DNA of 64,000 bases from Ectobius pallidus. Its lineage: Eukaryota; Arthropoda; Insecta; Blattodea; Ectobiidae. The first letter of the stretch is position 1. Every line of letters starts with the position of its first letter. Position numbers and translations under genes: made by a program. The stretch spans positions 221,472,484 through 221,536,483 of the forward strand of contig CAXKWD010000001.1 in assembly GCA_964059195.1 (NCBI GenBank). Reading direction: 5' to 3'. The notes below the pieces were generated by a model that had not been told where the DNA came from, searched no databases, and worked only from the letters and a program-made list of their open reading frames with translations. Below, piece after piece: positions 1 to 10,636 of this stretch.

Positions 1-35
1 TCCAATTTAAATGATTTCCTAATAAAATCAGGCAA

Positions 36-440
36 ACTTTCTTTCTTTTCTTTCTTAATCGTAGTTTAACCTCCCCCTTTAAAGATTTAAACGACCCAAG
101 CCGCCCGGGCCTTACAGGGCCGCGACCTGTCGGGAGAGGGACTATCTTTGGATCACATAGATACTTTTTTGACCAGACAAGGACATGGAGGGCCTCCCCG
201 GGATGAGTGATCAGCCCAATGCCGGGGCCACCTCCGAGACAACACAAACACATAGGACATTCACTCACATACTCACTCAGAACAAGCCTAGGATGGGGAT
301 GAAGATGATATCCGGGACCACAAGGGCCTAAAGTTACCTCACAGGTGAGGGAAAACCCCGGGAAAAACTTGTCCCGACCAGGAATCAAGCCCGGGCCCGC
401 TTGTGAGAGGAGCGAACTCATCCCCTACGCCACAGCGATG
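36..440 (-). repeat. SINE family A, copy 1 (tRNA-derived, minus strand)
   Basis: Same sequence as the copy at 8193-8622. Read on the minus strand it starts with a tRNA-like head whose B-box region is at about 375-400 (degenerate here, GAATCAAGCCCGGGC), has a GC-rich body and ends in an AAAG-rich tail at 36-56. Internal deletions relative to the 8-kb copy and a mutated B box mark it as older. The C-family element at 446 starts right after it. Confidence 0.8.
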
Positions 441-445
441 TAACA

Positions 446-951
446 AAGTGCCAGAATGTCTTTGTTTAGGCCTAATTAGTGATAATTGCATCTATGATAT
501 GCAGAAAATAAATTATTTTTGTTATCGATTTCAGAGTTAAGCTCCAGATCGATTCATTAAGCAGGGCTTACGGAAGAACAAAGGTCTAGTTTGATAAGAA
601 TAGTGAAAGAATATGTGGGTAGCGTTATTTGTCAAAGCTAACTGTATTGCAACTTTCAAAGCCGTATAAGAACATAGCAAAACAATATGTTGTCATGAGA
701 ACTGATTTGCATTTGATAAATTCTTTCTACTGCCATAACATATGCGCTAAATTGGGCTTTACTCCGGTACCGGTCAACCGATTTGGTTCAAAATAAACAG
801 GCTTCTTCCCATGGACGTTATAAATGCGTATACCAAATTTCCTGAAAATCCGATATAGCGTGTTATCCGATAAAGTTATCGCGCGTACAGACAGACGGAC
901 AGACATTTTCCCGTCCACCCCACAATCTCAGAAAGTAGCCTTCTGGGACTT
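446..951 (+). mobile_element. Family C inverted-repeat element, copy 1
   Basis: Starts AAGTGCCAGAATG and ends in a mutated version of its reverse complement (TTCTGGGACTT). About 500 bp, collinear with the copies at 19391, 33212 and 63062. On the minus strand, 918-727 holds an open frame encoding IRIYNVHGKKP and PNRLTGTGV, a peptide also readable in other copies. No transposase is recognised; it is treated as a non-autonomous DNA transposon of unknown superfamily. Confidence 0.75.
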
Positions 952-1431
952 GATAATCATGGCCTTAGACTTTCAATACACAGGAAGGTACATTTCATAA
1001 TAGAGAAAGAGCCAAAGAGAAATTCACTGAATAGACACGGAACGAATTCATGGGGGAAACAATGAACAACGGACAAAGTCACAAGAGAGAACAAATGAAT
1101 AGCAGTCAGAAAACCGGAGTTATTCTGCTAGAAGGTTTTGTGACTTCTTACAAAAAAGACTGGAATTTTTGAGGGTGAAGAAAGGAATTCAGCTGAGGGT
1201 AAATGGCATGGGGACGATAAAAGTTTCTCTTCGCTGTATGCCAAGGAGACAAAAACTCAAATAAGGGCAAGGTTAGTTATTATACGCACTTTCTGAAACC
1301 TTCGTAAATTTGTGTTAAGAGATGACCGAACGGTTGAGAGTGATTCTCTAAAATATTTGACCTAGGAATTTGATCTTTTACACACTTAACTATAACTTTT
1401 ACAGAAATTACTTTTACACAGCCTAACTTCT
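952..1431. other. No recognised feature
   Basis: AT-rich sequence between the C element and the mariner remnant. The 60-codon minus-strand frame at 1280-1462 has no recognisable motif. Confidence 0.5.
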
Positions 1432-1790
1432 GCAGGAGATTTGCTAGGAGGTGTTTCAACATCTACCCTATAGCCCGGACTTCGCTCCCAGTTATTTCCA
1501 TCTTTTCCTACAGCTCAAAAAATGACAGGGGATGACAGAGAGAAGGTGTTTTGTCACACAGTGGTTAAAATCCCTGCCGGCAGACTTGTACGAAACAGGT
1601 ATTCAAAAGTTGGTTCCACGATAAGACAAATGATTCAGTTCCGGTGGCGAATATGTTGAAAAATAGCTGAATACTTGCTGTGTCTATTAAAATATATATA
1701 TATATATATATGTCCACGAAATTGTGTTTTGTTTCTGTAAACGGCCCCAAGGAAACTTACTTTATGGACGCGCCTCGTATTATGAGTAGA
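1432..1790 (+). pseudogene. mariner transposase 3' remnant (family H, copy 1)
   Basis: Read on the plus strand this gives a broken version of the C-terminal third of a mariner transposase. PYSPDFAPSYFHLF lies at about 1465-1510; its D is the third catalytic aspartate of the D,D34D triad in that family. It is followed by LPADLYETGIQKLVPR near 1577-1610 and GEYVEK near 1648. At least three in-frame stops interrupt it, and the first two thirds of the gene are absent. The sequence after the coding part (1700-1790, with a TA microsatellite) is the 3' terminal region shared with the other H copies and ends in a mariner-like terminus, GGACGCGCCTCGTATTA. Non-functional. Confidence 0.8.
1690..1712. 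repeat. (TA)n microsatellite
   Basis: Run of about 11 AT dinucleotides inside the mariner remnant; other H copies have ordinary sequence here, so it expanded after insertion. Confidence 0.9.
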
Positions 1791-1796
1791 CCTAGG

Positions 1797-2178
1797 ATTT
1801 TAGGCTCTAAAAATTAGTTTTAGGCACCTAAAACAGGCTTTTAAAACAAGTAAATAGGCTTTTAAAACAGAAAATAAGCATTATTATGAAAAGACTCGTC
1901 CACCTAACCACAAACCACAATGTACCAAAAGTTCAATGGATGCAACGTCACTAAGCCCTATAGTATTGTATATTAACTGGATTTATGCACATATTCACTC
2001 CTATATAATGCCCTCCTACATGAACGTTAGGTGGACGAGTCTTTTCATAATAATAAATAACTTATTACCACAAACGGAAAGAAAAAACGAAATTTATTAA
2101 CTCTAGAAAATAGGCACTTAAAATATGCTTTAAAAATGTGTAGGCCTAAATAGATAGAAAATAGGCTTTAAAATGTTT
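1797..2178 (+). mobile_element. Family F hAT-like element, copy 1 (right end missing)
   Basis: Starts TAGACCTAGGATTTTAGG, the left end of the intact copy at 5317-5943, and has the same subterminal repeats of the type GCCTAAAA/TAGGCTTTTAAAA. It has inserted at the end of the mariner remnant and is itself interrupted by the 173-bp MITE at 1881-2053. The right end is lost near a fragment of an E element. Confidence 0.65.
1881..2053. mobile_element. 173-bp MITE with 28-bp perfect inverted ends
   Basis: Left arm 1881-1908 (beginning TTATTATGAAAAGACTCGTC) and right arm 2026-2053 are exact reverse complements over 28 bp, enclosing 117 bp of AT-rich sequence. It is nested in F copy 1, because the F-type subterminal repeats continue on both sides. 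Perfect arms suggest recent insertion. Superfamily not assignable. Confidence 0.85.
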
Positions 2179-2201
2179 CTGTGTTATTCATTAACACCCT
2201 G
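2179..2201 (+). repeat. Family E terminal fragment
   Basis: GTGTTATTCATTAACACCCTG followed by TA: the terminal bases of an E element (compare 4380-4402) with nothing else of it preserved. Confidence 0.7.
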
Positions 2202-2753
2202 TATATGACCATGAAATTTTGTTTTGTTTATGTTACATAAACACTATTCTACACTCATGAACCCGCCTCTACTTCTAGTAGACAAGCTGTGAATAACTGT
2301 TACATTTTTACTACTTTTTCAAATGTGTATTGTATTATGTCACTGTAAAGGCATGGGTCCAGTTGGCGACCTGGTACTTAAATATATTTAACTATCACCA
2401 CAAAAACATTTGTTTCTGTAAACTTTATGGACGCGCCTGTTATAATATTCTCAGAAAATCTGATTTTGTAATTTTGTTGCACACATTCTGAAGTGTATTG
2501 TGAAAAAACTAAGACCAGTAGACACATCTCTGTTTTTGTAGGAGAATATAGATTTTGAATGTGGCAAAATAGCATGATAATTGGAACTGAGGAAAACGGG
2601 CAATTAAAGTTTACATTACTTGAAATATGACGTAGTTTGTGTACTGGAACAAACCTATTGTATCTTATTTTTGCTGTGAAGCGAGAGAGATTAGAGATAA
2701 AATGAACAATGGTTTAACATATGATTTCATAAAACAATGTCTCCTTGTTTCAG

Positions 2754-2793
2754 GTGAGTCCCATGCTCTGTTTCACTGGTGGCTGGTGTAAGT
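2754..2793 (+). promoter_or_regulatory. Candidate recursive splice site (ratchet point) 1
   Basis: A pyrimidine-rich run (TCTCCTTGTTTCAG, ending at 2753) is joined directly to GTGAGT at 2754. A second 5' splice consensus, GTAAGT, follows at 2788, leaving a possible 34-nt RS-exon (2754-2787). A branch-point-like TTTAACAT lies about 40 nt upstream. The same layout occurs at 32293 and 50501 on the same strand. The motif is seen directly; its use in splicing is inference. Confidence 0.45.
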
Positions 2794-2812
2794 AAAACAC
2801 GGAACCATTTCA

Positions 2813-3725
2813 GCAAGACTTTGAAAAACAATGTATGAGGTAGAGTAAATTCTTTTGCTATCAAGTATTGAGAAAACCATAGGCCTACATTTTGACCTGA
2901 ATTCAATCCTTAAATTCGGTGTCGAGTTTTGAACATTAATATGAGGGGTTATTTAGATAGAGCCCTTGCCAGGTTCAAATCCCAGGCCCGGCAAATTGGG
3001 TTTTTTTCATGGTTTCCCAGTCCTAAAGGCAAATTGCCGAATTGGATATTTACATACTGTAAATCATCCTCACCATTTCATGCTGTATCATATCTATTTA
3101 GATTAATATCAGTTGAAATTTACTCCATTAAATACACAGACAATAGAAACAATTGACAAGCAATAGTTCCATGGCCTACTTTACTGTACAGAGACAGATC
3201 CCGAACTACTGATAAGGCCTCGAAGCTAATAGGAGAATAAACACAGCTGAAAGACTTTGGAAAATAATGCTACAGTTTGATAAAGGGAAAATTCTTTTGC
3301 TGTCAATTATTGAGAAAAAACATAAATTTTACTCTGAATTTTGGTGCCGGATGAAAAGAAGCAATTCCATCCTTAATTCGGTGTCGAGCTTTGAGCATGA
3401 ATATGAGGGGTTATATACAGCCCTGGTCAGGTTCAAACCCCACGGCCGGCCAATTTGATATGCTTTTCTTCATGGTTTCCCCCAGTCGTAAAGGCAAATG
3501 CCGAATTGGATACATACATACCATAAATCATCCTCATCATGTTATCCTGTATCATATTCAATTAAATTAATATCAGTTGAAATTTACTCCATAAAATACA
3601 CTTAAAATAGAAATAATTGACAAGCAATAGTTCCATGGCCTACCCTACTGTACAGAGACAGATCTCGAACACCTGATATGGCCTCGTAGCTAAAAGGAGT
3701 ATAAACAAAGCTGGGAAAAAAATAC
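2813..3725 (+). repeat. About 435-bp tandem duplication carrying SINE B copies 1 and 2
   Basis: The segment from AAGACTTTG (2815) to GCTAATAGGAG (about 3236) is repeated from 3250 to about 3710 with the same internal order: AATTCTTTTGCT, TTCGGTGTCGAG, AATATGAGGGGTT, then the SINE body. The duplication includes non-SINE flanks, so it is a segmental tandem duplication and not two independent SINE insertions. Confidence 0.75.
2936..3264 (+). repeat. SINE family B, copy 1
   Basis: tRNA-derived SINE: a B-box-like GGTTCAAATCCC near 2972, then GGCCCGGCAAATTGGG, the family's CATGGTTTCCCAGTC segment, ATATCAGTTGAAATTTACTCC, TAGTTCCATGGCCTAC and GGCCTCGAAGCTAA. The tRNA-like 5' head with the A box is replaced by unrelated sequence. 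Confidence 0.75.
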
Positions 3726-3728
3726 CGC
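3370..3728 (+). repeat. SINE family B, copy 2
   Basis: Second half of the tandem duplication, collinear with copy 1 and keeping GGTTCAAACCCC, CATGGTTTCCCCCAGTCG and GGCCTCGTAGCTAAAAGGAG. Followed at 3741-3790 by two copies of a short repeat, TAGGTCTGGAATGCGCTAT. Confidence 0.75.
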
Positions 3729-3856
3729 ATCAGTATTTTATTAGGTCTGGAATGCGCTATCAGAAATAGGTCTGGAATGCGCTATGATAATAGGTTTTTT
3801 TGTGTGTGCTGAAAATAGGATAAAAATGACTCGTAATTTCAATTGATACAAAAATA

Positions 3857-4400
3857 CAGGGTGTTAATAAATAACACCTAAATATTTTACCTGTATATAG
3901 AGGGGACTTAGACAAGCAACTTTTATTAGGGGATTTTTGCTCTGTGACTTAAAATGTGTATGCTACAGGGGATTAAAGTCATTATAATTTGGTGTTCATA
4001 AATAAATAATTACGCGAAATAGGGTTAAAAAGGTCATTAAATTGACTTCATGCCTTCCTAGTGATCAATAAAAACCTGACTCTTAATTATTCATCAACAG
4101 CTATATCATAATTTAGTGTTTCCATAATCAGCCAAATTTACAGACTATTCACATGACTGGTCGCCACTGCATTAGTCTTTTTTTATTCATAACTACTAAT
4201 TCCAGTGTTAACAGCGAAGTTCCTTTGTTTTGAATTTTTTTTTTCTAATGTTAGAAGTCAGTGGCGGCCATGCCCTGGGAGATTTATGCTGTAACAGGAA
4301 AAATTGAATCCATAGAGCAAAAATTTCCTAATAAAAGTTACTTGTCTATGTCCCCTCTATACACAGGTAAAATATTTCGGTGTTATTCATTAACACCCTG
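3857..4400. mobile_element. Family E MITE, copy 1 (TA target duplication, long inverted ends)
   Basis: CAGGGTGTTAATAAATAACAC at the left and GTGTTATTCATTAACACCCTG at the right are the outer parts of inverted repeats of about 75 bp; both ends are flanked by TA (3855-3856, 4401-4402). Each end also contains a smaller palindrome (GTGTTAATNAATAACAC). 544 bp with no transposase. CAGGG ends plus TA duplication fit a Tc1/mariner-type non-autonomous element. Confidence 0.85.
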
Positions 4401-4403
4401 TAT

Positions 4404-5316
4404 ATTTAGTTTAATTAATCAAAATAATTTTCTTACCGATGATTTTAAGAGCATTAACGGAAATAAACAAATCCATGGCAAGCGAAGTTTATAAACAAGC
4501 ACTATCGTTATGAACGTTGTATCTATTTGCTTTCTTTAAGGGGGGAGGTACAGCTTTCCAATAGCAGAAATTCAGATAATTTCAAATTTCTATTACTCAG
4601 TAACTATAAATGCTACTTAAACAAAATTTTGCATGCTTAATGTGTACCCACTGCACTTCATAAGACTGCTTTCAAAGTTTTAAAAATGCTAACCATTACT
4701 TGTAAAAATATCATCAAATATTTATAGAATTTTTTATCCGTACTAATGGCGTTTTCCAGATAGATTCTGTAATTCACTGAATATCTGCAGGATTCGTATC
4801 TTTAAGCAGGATTATTGAAAATGGGTTCTGAACGCTGCCAGGTTCTTCAAGTCTCTTGATGAAGAGAAAGTGTTGTGGTAATTGCTATTGACCTTCTCGT
4901 ACAATTTGAGGTTACCAGACTGTACGCTATGCTTTAATAAGGCAGTGTCCTCGAGCAAAATCAAGCTGCTTCCAGTCAGGGGTGTGTTCATACCAGTCAT
5001 TTATCTTTACAAGCACTATTAAGGTTCTTAGAAAGCTCCTAAGAGGATATGAATTAAATAGAGGGAAAAAGTATTTAATATGGGACTGGACTTGCTTCTT
5101 GCAGTGGCATTTACCCAGAAATTTAACGACCCCTTTTCTGAGTATTAATAATATATTTTCCTTTCTTGAAACTAGATCTCTATCAAGTGAACCAGGATTT
5201 GCTGCTTTTTCGTATAACCTGAAAGCGATTACTGTACCAAAATAAGCTCTTCAGATGTCATATCACGTATGTTACTATTCACGTGTATCTGTTTTCTATT
5301 GCTGATGTTTTATGAG
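4404..5316. other. Mostly unassigned; possible O-family end at 4535-4560
   Basis: TTAAGGGGGGAGGTACAGC near 4538 resembles the left terminus of the O elements at 8790 and 23870, but no matching right arm is visible. The rest is AT-rich with no recognisable coding potential; the frames at 4812-5000 and 4982-5245 lack motifs. Confidence 0.4.
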
Positions 5317-5943
5317 TAGACCTGGGATTTTAAGGCAAATGCCTATTTTGTTCCTTACGAAATAACATGAAAATTGTTAAATATGTGGATGCTTCATGAT
5401 AAATCACTTATATGAGTTTTATAGTGTCCTAAAATGCCTAGTTGGATCTTTAGAGCCTACTTTACTATTTTAGTGCCTAAACTGCCTATTTTGTACATTT
5501 AAAGTAAAATTAATTTTCTGTAATTTTTACAATCTTATAATGGACATCCCTCAAGAACAGAATAGCAGAGGTGGGGTTTTCACAGAAACATGATCATTCC
5601 AAACAATTGTCGCTAAAGAAATGCTGACTGACGGGGGAGGGGGAGGATTAAGAAGGAAGGCCTACTATTTCTAGTCACCAGTAAAAGAACATCTGTTTAA
5701 GTGAATATAGTTCGTGATGCCTAATTTTGTAGTTAATTCAGTTAAGAATAGGTATACCACGTTTCTTGCAGTAAAAAAGACCATGTTACAGTTTAAGTGT
5801 AGGCCTATATTGTAAAATTTTAAAGTCTATTTTCTGTCTATCTACACATTTTTAAAGGGCATTTCAAGTGCCTATTTTATCTTTTAAAAGCCTATTTTAG
5901 GTGCTTAAAACTAATTTTTTTAGAGCCTCAAATCCCAGGTCTA
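5317..5943. mobile_element. Family F hAT-like MITE, copy 2
   Basis: Perfect 14-bp inverted ends, TAGACCTGGGATTT (5317-5330) and its complement (5930-5943), with many short subterminal repeats such as GCCTATTTTA on both sides. The flanking octamers TTTATGAG and GTTATGGC agree at 5 of 8 positions, compatible with a decayed hAT 8-bp duplication. 627 bp, no transposase. Confidence 0.75.
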
Positions 5944-6978
5944 GTTATGGCTTCTGTTAATTTCAACTGATGCTCAGTTTGGGACTTGGATAGCGCAACC
6001 AAAATAAAGTTTTCTGCCATTTTTCGTTTATAACTCGCGAACCAAAGCGAAATTTAAAAATCCGGCTTCGAGGTGCATTCGGCCATGTTTAAAATTTCAG
6101 ATCTCTGCGTTACTACATTTCCTAAAATAAAAATATTGGGCTTCACCCCGACCTGGTTTATAAGGTCGTGTAGGCCTACTTATGTTTAAAATATTGCCTA
6201 AATCGAAAACTCTCGTCAGAACCAAATCTTTGTCGCTCGCCTCAGATCTCTGATCTCCAACTGGAGACTGGGAATTTCTTGTCGTGAATTGTCTTTTAGT
6301 AATATCCCAGCGAAAAATATTAGGTAGCCTAGCTATAACTTAGTTTTAAATTTCTCCTTACGTAATCTTAAACGATCTGGAACTCTGGAGTAGCATTAGT
6401 ATAACGGGTAAAAACAAAACACAGTCACCTAGAGACATGGAGATTGGAAACCACGGAGGAAATGCTTGAAATTAACATTCAGTTAAAGCAAAGTCACGGA
6501 CGTTTAATCTTGTTTGCATAAAAGCTGGCAATCTGGGAAATTCCATGTTATGAGTATATATTTGCTGTAATGCTTTCCTTACAAAAATTGAATATAAATT
6601 ACAAGCTTGAGTTAACCACACGTTTGTTGAGCATGGCCTCCTTTAGATCAATATGTTTACATGTGTTCCGAGGAGGCCATGGATGTGTTTGACTTTTGTC
6701 TTGTGTAAATTGTGGGTTGTAGCCGTGGTTTAAACACACATTGCCTTATACGACTTCCATATAGGTAGTGAACAAACCTCCTCCATCCTAGACTGTGAAA
6801 GATAAGATGAGATAAGATATCCTATTTATTTAGTTCATCTGAACATGTGTATGTTATGAGAGTCGTCAAAACAGTTACACATGAAAGTAGGCTATACACG
6901 TATGAAGTTCTTGCTTTTTTTATGCCTTACACTGTAATAGCATTGTCTGTGTTTTACTGTAACTTATTTGTGATTATC
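5944..6978. other. Unassigned, with a Helitron-like fragment at about 6040-6180
   Basis: 6082-6110 (TTTAAAATTTCAGATCTCTG) is the reverse complement of sequence in the Helitron-like fragment at 46600, and AATCCGGCTTCG precedes it. Elsewhere nothing is recognised; (GATAA)-like bases at 6800-6820 may be an eroded SINE tail. Confidence 0.4.
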
Positions 6979-7728
6979 AAGGCCCAGATTCTGGTGACCT
7001 AAAATTGTTTGATAAATGACCTATAAAATGACCCTAAATTTTAAAGAAAATGCCTTAATAATGATAAAAATGACCTAAAAACCGATATTTTATTTAAAAA
7101 AAAATATTATTGTACGCACAAAGTCATGGACTAGTTTGTACATAATTGTTAAAACTGTAAATAGCTGTAATGTTGTGAATGCTCTTTTCTCACGGAAATT
7201 TATACTGGAACTGAGGCACTGGCGAGTCAAAATTCGGCATATCCTGTTGTGGTCTACCGGATTATATTGTTGTTTATTGAGGGTAAACAGTAGTTTGCAC
7301 TCTCAAATTCAAGCAGGTGCCAAGCCAATCTAATAGAAAAAGGCTAGTAATATAATACAAAATTTTGGCGTTTCTTTGATTCTCATTTCCGACTGAGACA
7401 TGACAACACTTCAACACAGAGTTTTTCCTTCTTACATTAAACAAACAACACTTCAAAGACAGCACCGGTAGCGACGAAAAAAGTTAATACACTCAATGTA
7501 AATACGTGAAAATGACTAAATAAGGAAGCAATGACGCGAAAAATGACAAAATAATTACCTAAAATTGAAATAAATGCCCTAAAAACGTTAGATTGTAAAA
7601 AATGACCAAAAATGGCCTAATCAAAATGTATTTCTGTAATCTAGAGGCCATGATTAGGATTTATCTACAAGTTGGCAATGTCTATGCAGCATCAATAAAA
7701 AGATGACATGTCATTAGAATCCGGGCCA
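6979..7728. mobile_element. Family G hAT-like MITE
   Basis: Imperfect inverted ends (AAGGCCCAGATTCTGG at the left, AGAATCCGGGCCA at the right) flanked by TGATTATC (6971-6978) and TGATTATA (7729-7736), a 7-of-8 match to an 8-bp hAT duplication. Both subterminal regions are rich in ATGACCTAAAA-type repeats, typical of hAT ends. 750 bp, no transposase. Truncated relatives lie at 25091 and 57790. Confidence 0.7.
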
Positions 7729-8192
7729 TGATTATAATCTATCTGATCTATTAGACCGCAAGAGGGTGTGGCGATAGCTTGTGGTATAAATTATTTATAC
7801 CACACTATTTTGCTGGTTAAGATTTTGAAGAAAATATTTTATTCTAGTTGCGTTTTACATTTACAACAATACGAATAAAAGATAAAAGACTAACAACAAC
7901 ATCCAAAGAAGATGAAAATGATTTTTACTGTTCAAGTAGGCTTTGGAATTATTGCTTCTTGCATTGCAAAGGAAGGCTTGCAGGCCTGGTGAGATAATTT
8001 TAAAATCTCTCCAGTAGTTAAATGCCTCATTCATTTCAATGCAAACGGTAGGAAATTGATGCTTGAGAGCTATAAAACTGGTAACATCTGCAGTTATAGG
8101 CCTAGTTTATAATTAGTTAACTGCAGACTCATCTAATAGTGCAATCACACACACCGCATTTCCTACTATAATAAAACTAGGGCAATGCATTT

Positions 8193-8622
8193 CTTTCTTT
8201 CTTTCTTTCTTTTTCGTAGTTTTACCTCTCCCTTTTTTTAGGATTTATGCGACCCAAGCCGCCCGGGCCTTACAGGGCCGCGACCTGTCGGGAGAGGGAT
8301 TACCTTTGGATCACATACATACTTTTTTGACCAGACAAGGACATGGAGGGCCTCCCCGGATGAGTGATCAGCCCAATGCCGGGGCCACCTCCGAGACAAC
8401 ACGAACACATAGGACGATACACACCATTCACACACACACTCACTCAGAACAAGGCGAGGATGAGGATGAAGATGATAATGACGGCCAGATGATATCCGGG
8501 GACCACAAGGGCCTAAAGTTACCTGACATTTGTCTCATAGGTGAGGGAAACCCCGGAAAAACCTCACCTAGGTAACTTGTCCCGACCAGGAATCGAACCC
8601 GGGCCCGCTGCGTGAGAGGATT
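8193..8622 (-). repeat. SINE family A, copy 2, full length with 12-bp TSD
   Basis: Flanked by perfect direct repeats GGCAATGCATTT (8181-8192 and 8623-8634). On the minus strand it begins with a tRNA-like head whose B box is GGGTTCGATTCCTGG (8583-8599 on plus), continues through a GC-rich body and ends in an (AAAG)n tail. Expected features of a Pol III-transcribed, LINE-mobilised SINE. The minus-strand 65-codon and plus-strand 89-codon frames over it are incidental. Confidence 0.9.
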
Positions 8623-8789
8623 GGCAATGCATTTAATGACAAAAAATACCGGAATACAACAAATTAAAAGGCATTTATAACCTAAAATATGTTAAAAATA
8701 AAACAAACTATCTCTTATTGCATATAACTAGTTTCTTAGAGGTAATGTGTTGATTTTAGAAATCAATTAATGGATTATATTTAATTTAA

Positions 8790-9461
8790 GGGGGACATAC
8801 AGCTTTTGGTAAAATTCATAGGCGAGAAATATATGAATTTCATTATTTTTTCCCTCAGCAATGAATTGCTCTACAATCTTGCAATCTGCCATACTCTTTA
8901 CAGACTACTTCTACAATTGCATACTATTTTCAAAATTAATCAAACTATCACAATTATAGGTAATTATCGTTACAAAAATGGCAGCCACGTTTACTGCACT
9001 AAAATGCCGTTTTCCTGATAATTTCCACAATATTTTTGAGTGATTCTTTTTTCTATCTATTTGCAAACATCATATGAGCAACATAATGTACAATCTTTAG
9101 AATATCTATAGATTAAGTATTTAAAAAAAAAAAAATTTAAAAATTGCCTTTTTCATTAAAATATATATATTAAAAAAAAACGATTAATGATAGATGAATG
9201 ATGGTAGATAGTGTTGTTCATATGATATTAACAAATACACAGAAAAATAATCACTCAGAAGGAAATTATCAAGGAAACGACTGCCTTTTTGAAACGATAA
9301 TTACCCGTAACTGTAACAGTTTGATTAATTTTGAAAATAGTATGTATTTGTTGAAGTGGCCAATAAAGAGTATGTAAAATTGCGAAGTTGTAGAACGATT
9401 CATTGCTGAGGAATAGAATAATAAAATTCACCTATGAATTTCCCGAAAGCTGTACGATATA
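8790..9461. mobile_element. Family O foldback element, copy 1 (TTAA-flanked at left)
   Basis: TTAA (8786-8789) followed by GGGGGACATACAGC; the right half is the reverse complement of the left over roughly 250 bp, with about 130 bp of AT-rich centre. The right terminus (GCTGTACGATATAAAG) is degraded. TTAA target choice is typical of piggyBac-type elements; the family assignment is inference from that alone. Confidence 0.75.
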
Positions 9462-9486
9462 AAGAACCTAATTTCCTTACTAAGGA

Positions 9487-9600
9487 AATAAAAGTAAAAA
9501 TAAAGTGTTCCCTATACAGGCCTTGGAGGCCGAGAGGCTTATAGGAGGATGAGGCTACCGGATTTTAGACATTCGGCGCCAGAGATTGTACAGTTGTACA
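9487..9600 (-). repeat. SINE family J fragment
   Basis: AAAGTGTTCCCTATACAGGC through TAGACATTCGGCGCC matches the 3' part of the SINE J copies at 30904 and 43207; the tRNA-like head is missing. Confidence 0.7.
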
Positions 9601-9618
9601 GCTTATAACTACAGTGCA

Positions 9619-9646
9619 GATATATATATATATATATATATATATT
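9619..9646. repeat. (TA)n microsatellite
   Basis: About 14 TA dinucleotides. Confidence 0.9.
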
Positions 9647-10359
9647 GCAAAAAATAAGTTTCAAATAAAAATTTGGATTCTTCACATAATCACTTCGTGA
9701 ACAAAATCGTTCGAGAAAAACGAGAAAAATGATTTTTTCTTTCTTTACGTTACTTTACTTTACTTAAAGCGGTAGTAAAAGTAAGAGAAAGTCGTCAATA
9801 TTCGTGTCACATCCCCATAAGGTGTCAACCCACATATAAAATGTGGTTTTTACAGGCAAAATAATTTAAAATCGATGCAAAATTTTGTACAAGAAATGTA
9901 CGCTTAGACTACTACGGGCTAATGATTGTGTAAACTGTTTTCTTTGCAGTCCGACATGGTTTTACGTATTTTGTGAGAAATTGTGTCTCACCGAATTGTC
10001 TCGGCAATCCTTTGTCGATTATTAATTCTGCATTTAATCTCTACCGCTTCAAGGGCCTTCTGTTTAGGTGGTGTTGTAGGTTTTTACATTCACGTATTTT
10101 CGTTAGTGGCAAGTGCCCCCCCCCCTCCTTAAGGCTGATTTTTAAAGATAAAGTGTCAATAAAATTCACGTTAGCTACACAGACATCTTTTAAAGTCATA
10201 ATTAGTTTTCTAAACAGATATTAGCATAACTCCTGCAAACTGTTGACAATAAGTGAAACTACATGGTTCTGGACTTGAGCCGAGCCACCTGCAATTTATA
10301 TTTACAATAAAAAGTATTGTGTACGACTACCATTCTTCAGGATGTTAAAATTGGTGACA

Positions 10360-10620
10360 CCACAGTAGACCGCCTGCATGGTCTTGTGGTTAGCGTCGCT
10401 GTCCACGGACACGTAGGCCCGGGTTTGATTCCCGGTACCTCGGATTTTTCTGAGGTAGGGAGGTCTGGAACGGGGTGCACTCAACCTCGTGATACAAACT
10501 GAGGAGCTGTTTGATAGTGAAGTAGCGGCTCCGGTCACGGAAATCACCATTAACGGACGTGCCCCCCCAGCAGCGGTTGGTTGGTAGGCCAAATCCCTTG
10601 AGATATATAGAGCCACGGAA
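10360..10620 (+). repeat. SINE family Q, copy 1
   Basis: tRNA-derived head with an A-box-like GTGGTTAGCGTCGCTG (about 10384) and a B-box GGGTTTGATTCCCGG (about 10421), followed by a body with CTGAGGTAGGGAGGTC and AACGGGGTGCACTCAACC. A minus-strand copy lies at 54293-54470. The 104-codon minus-strand frame across it is incidental. Confidence 0.75.
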
Positions 10621-10636
10621 TTTGGATTTATTTATT

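Noticed and set aside
10302..10616. 104-codon minus-strand frame
   Set aside because: Covers SINE Q; no motif, and the tRNA-like head explains the sequence.
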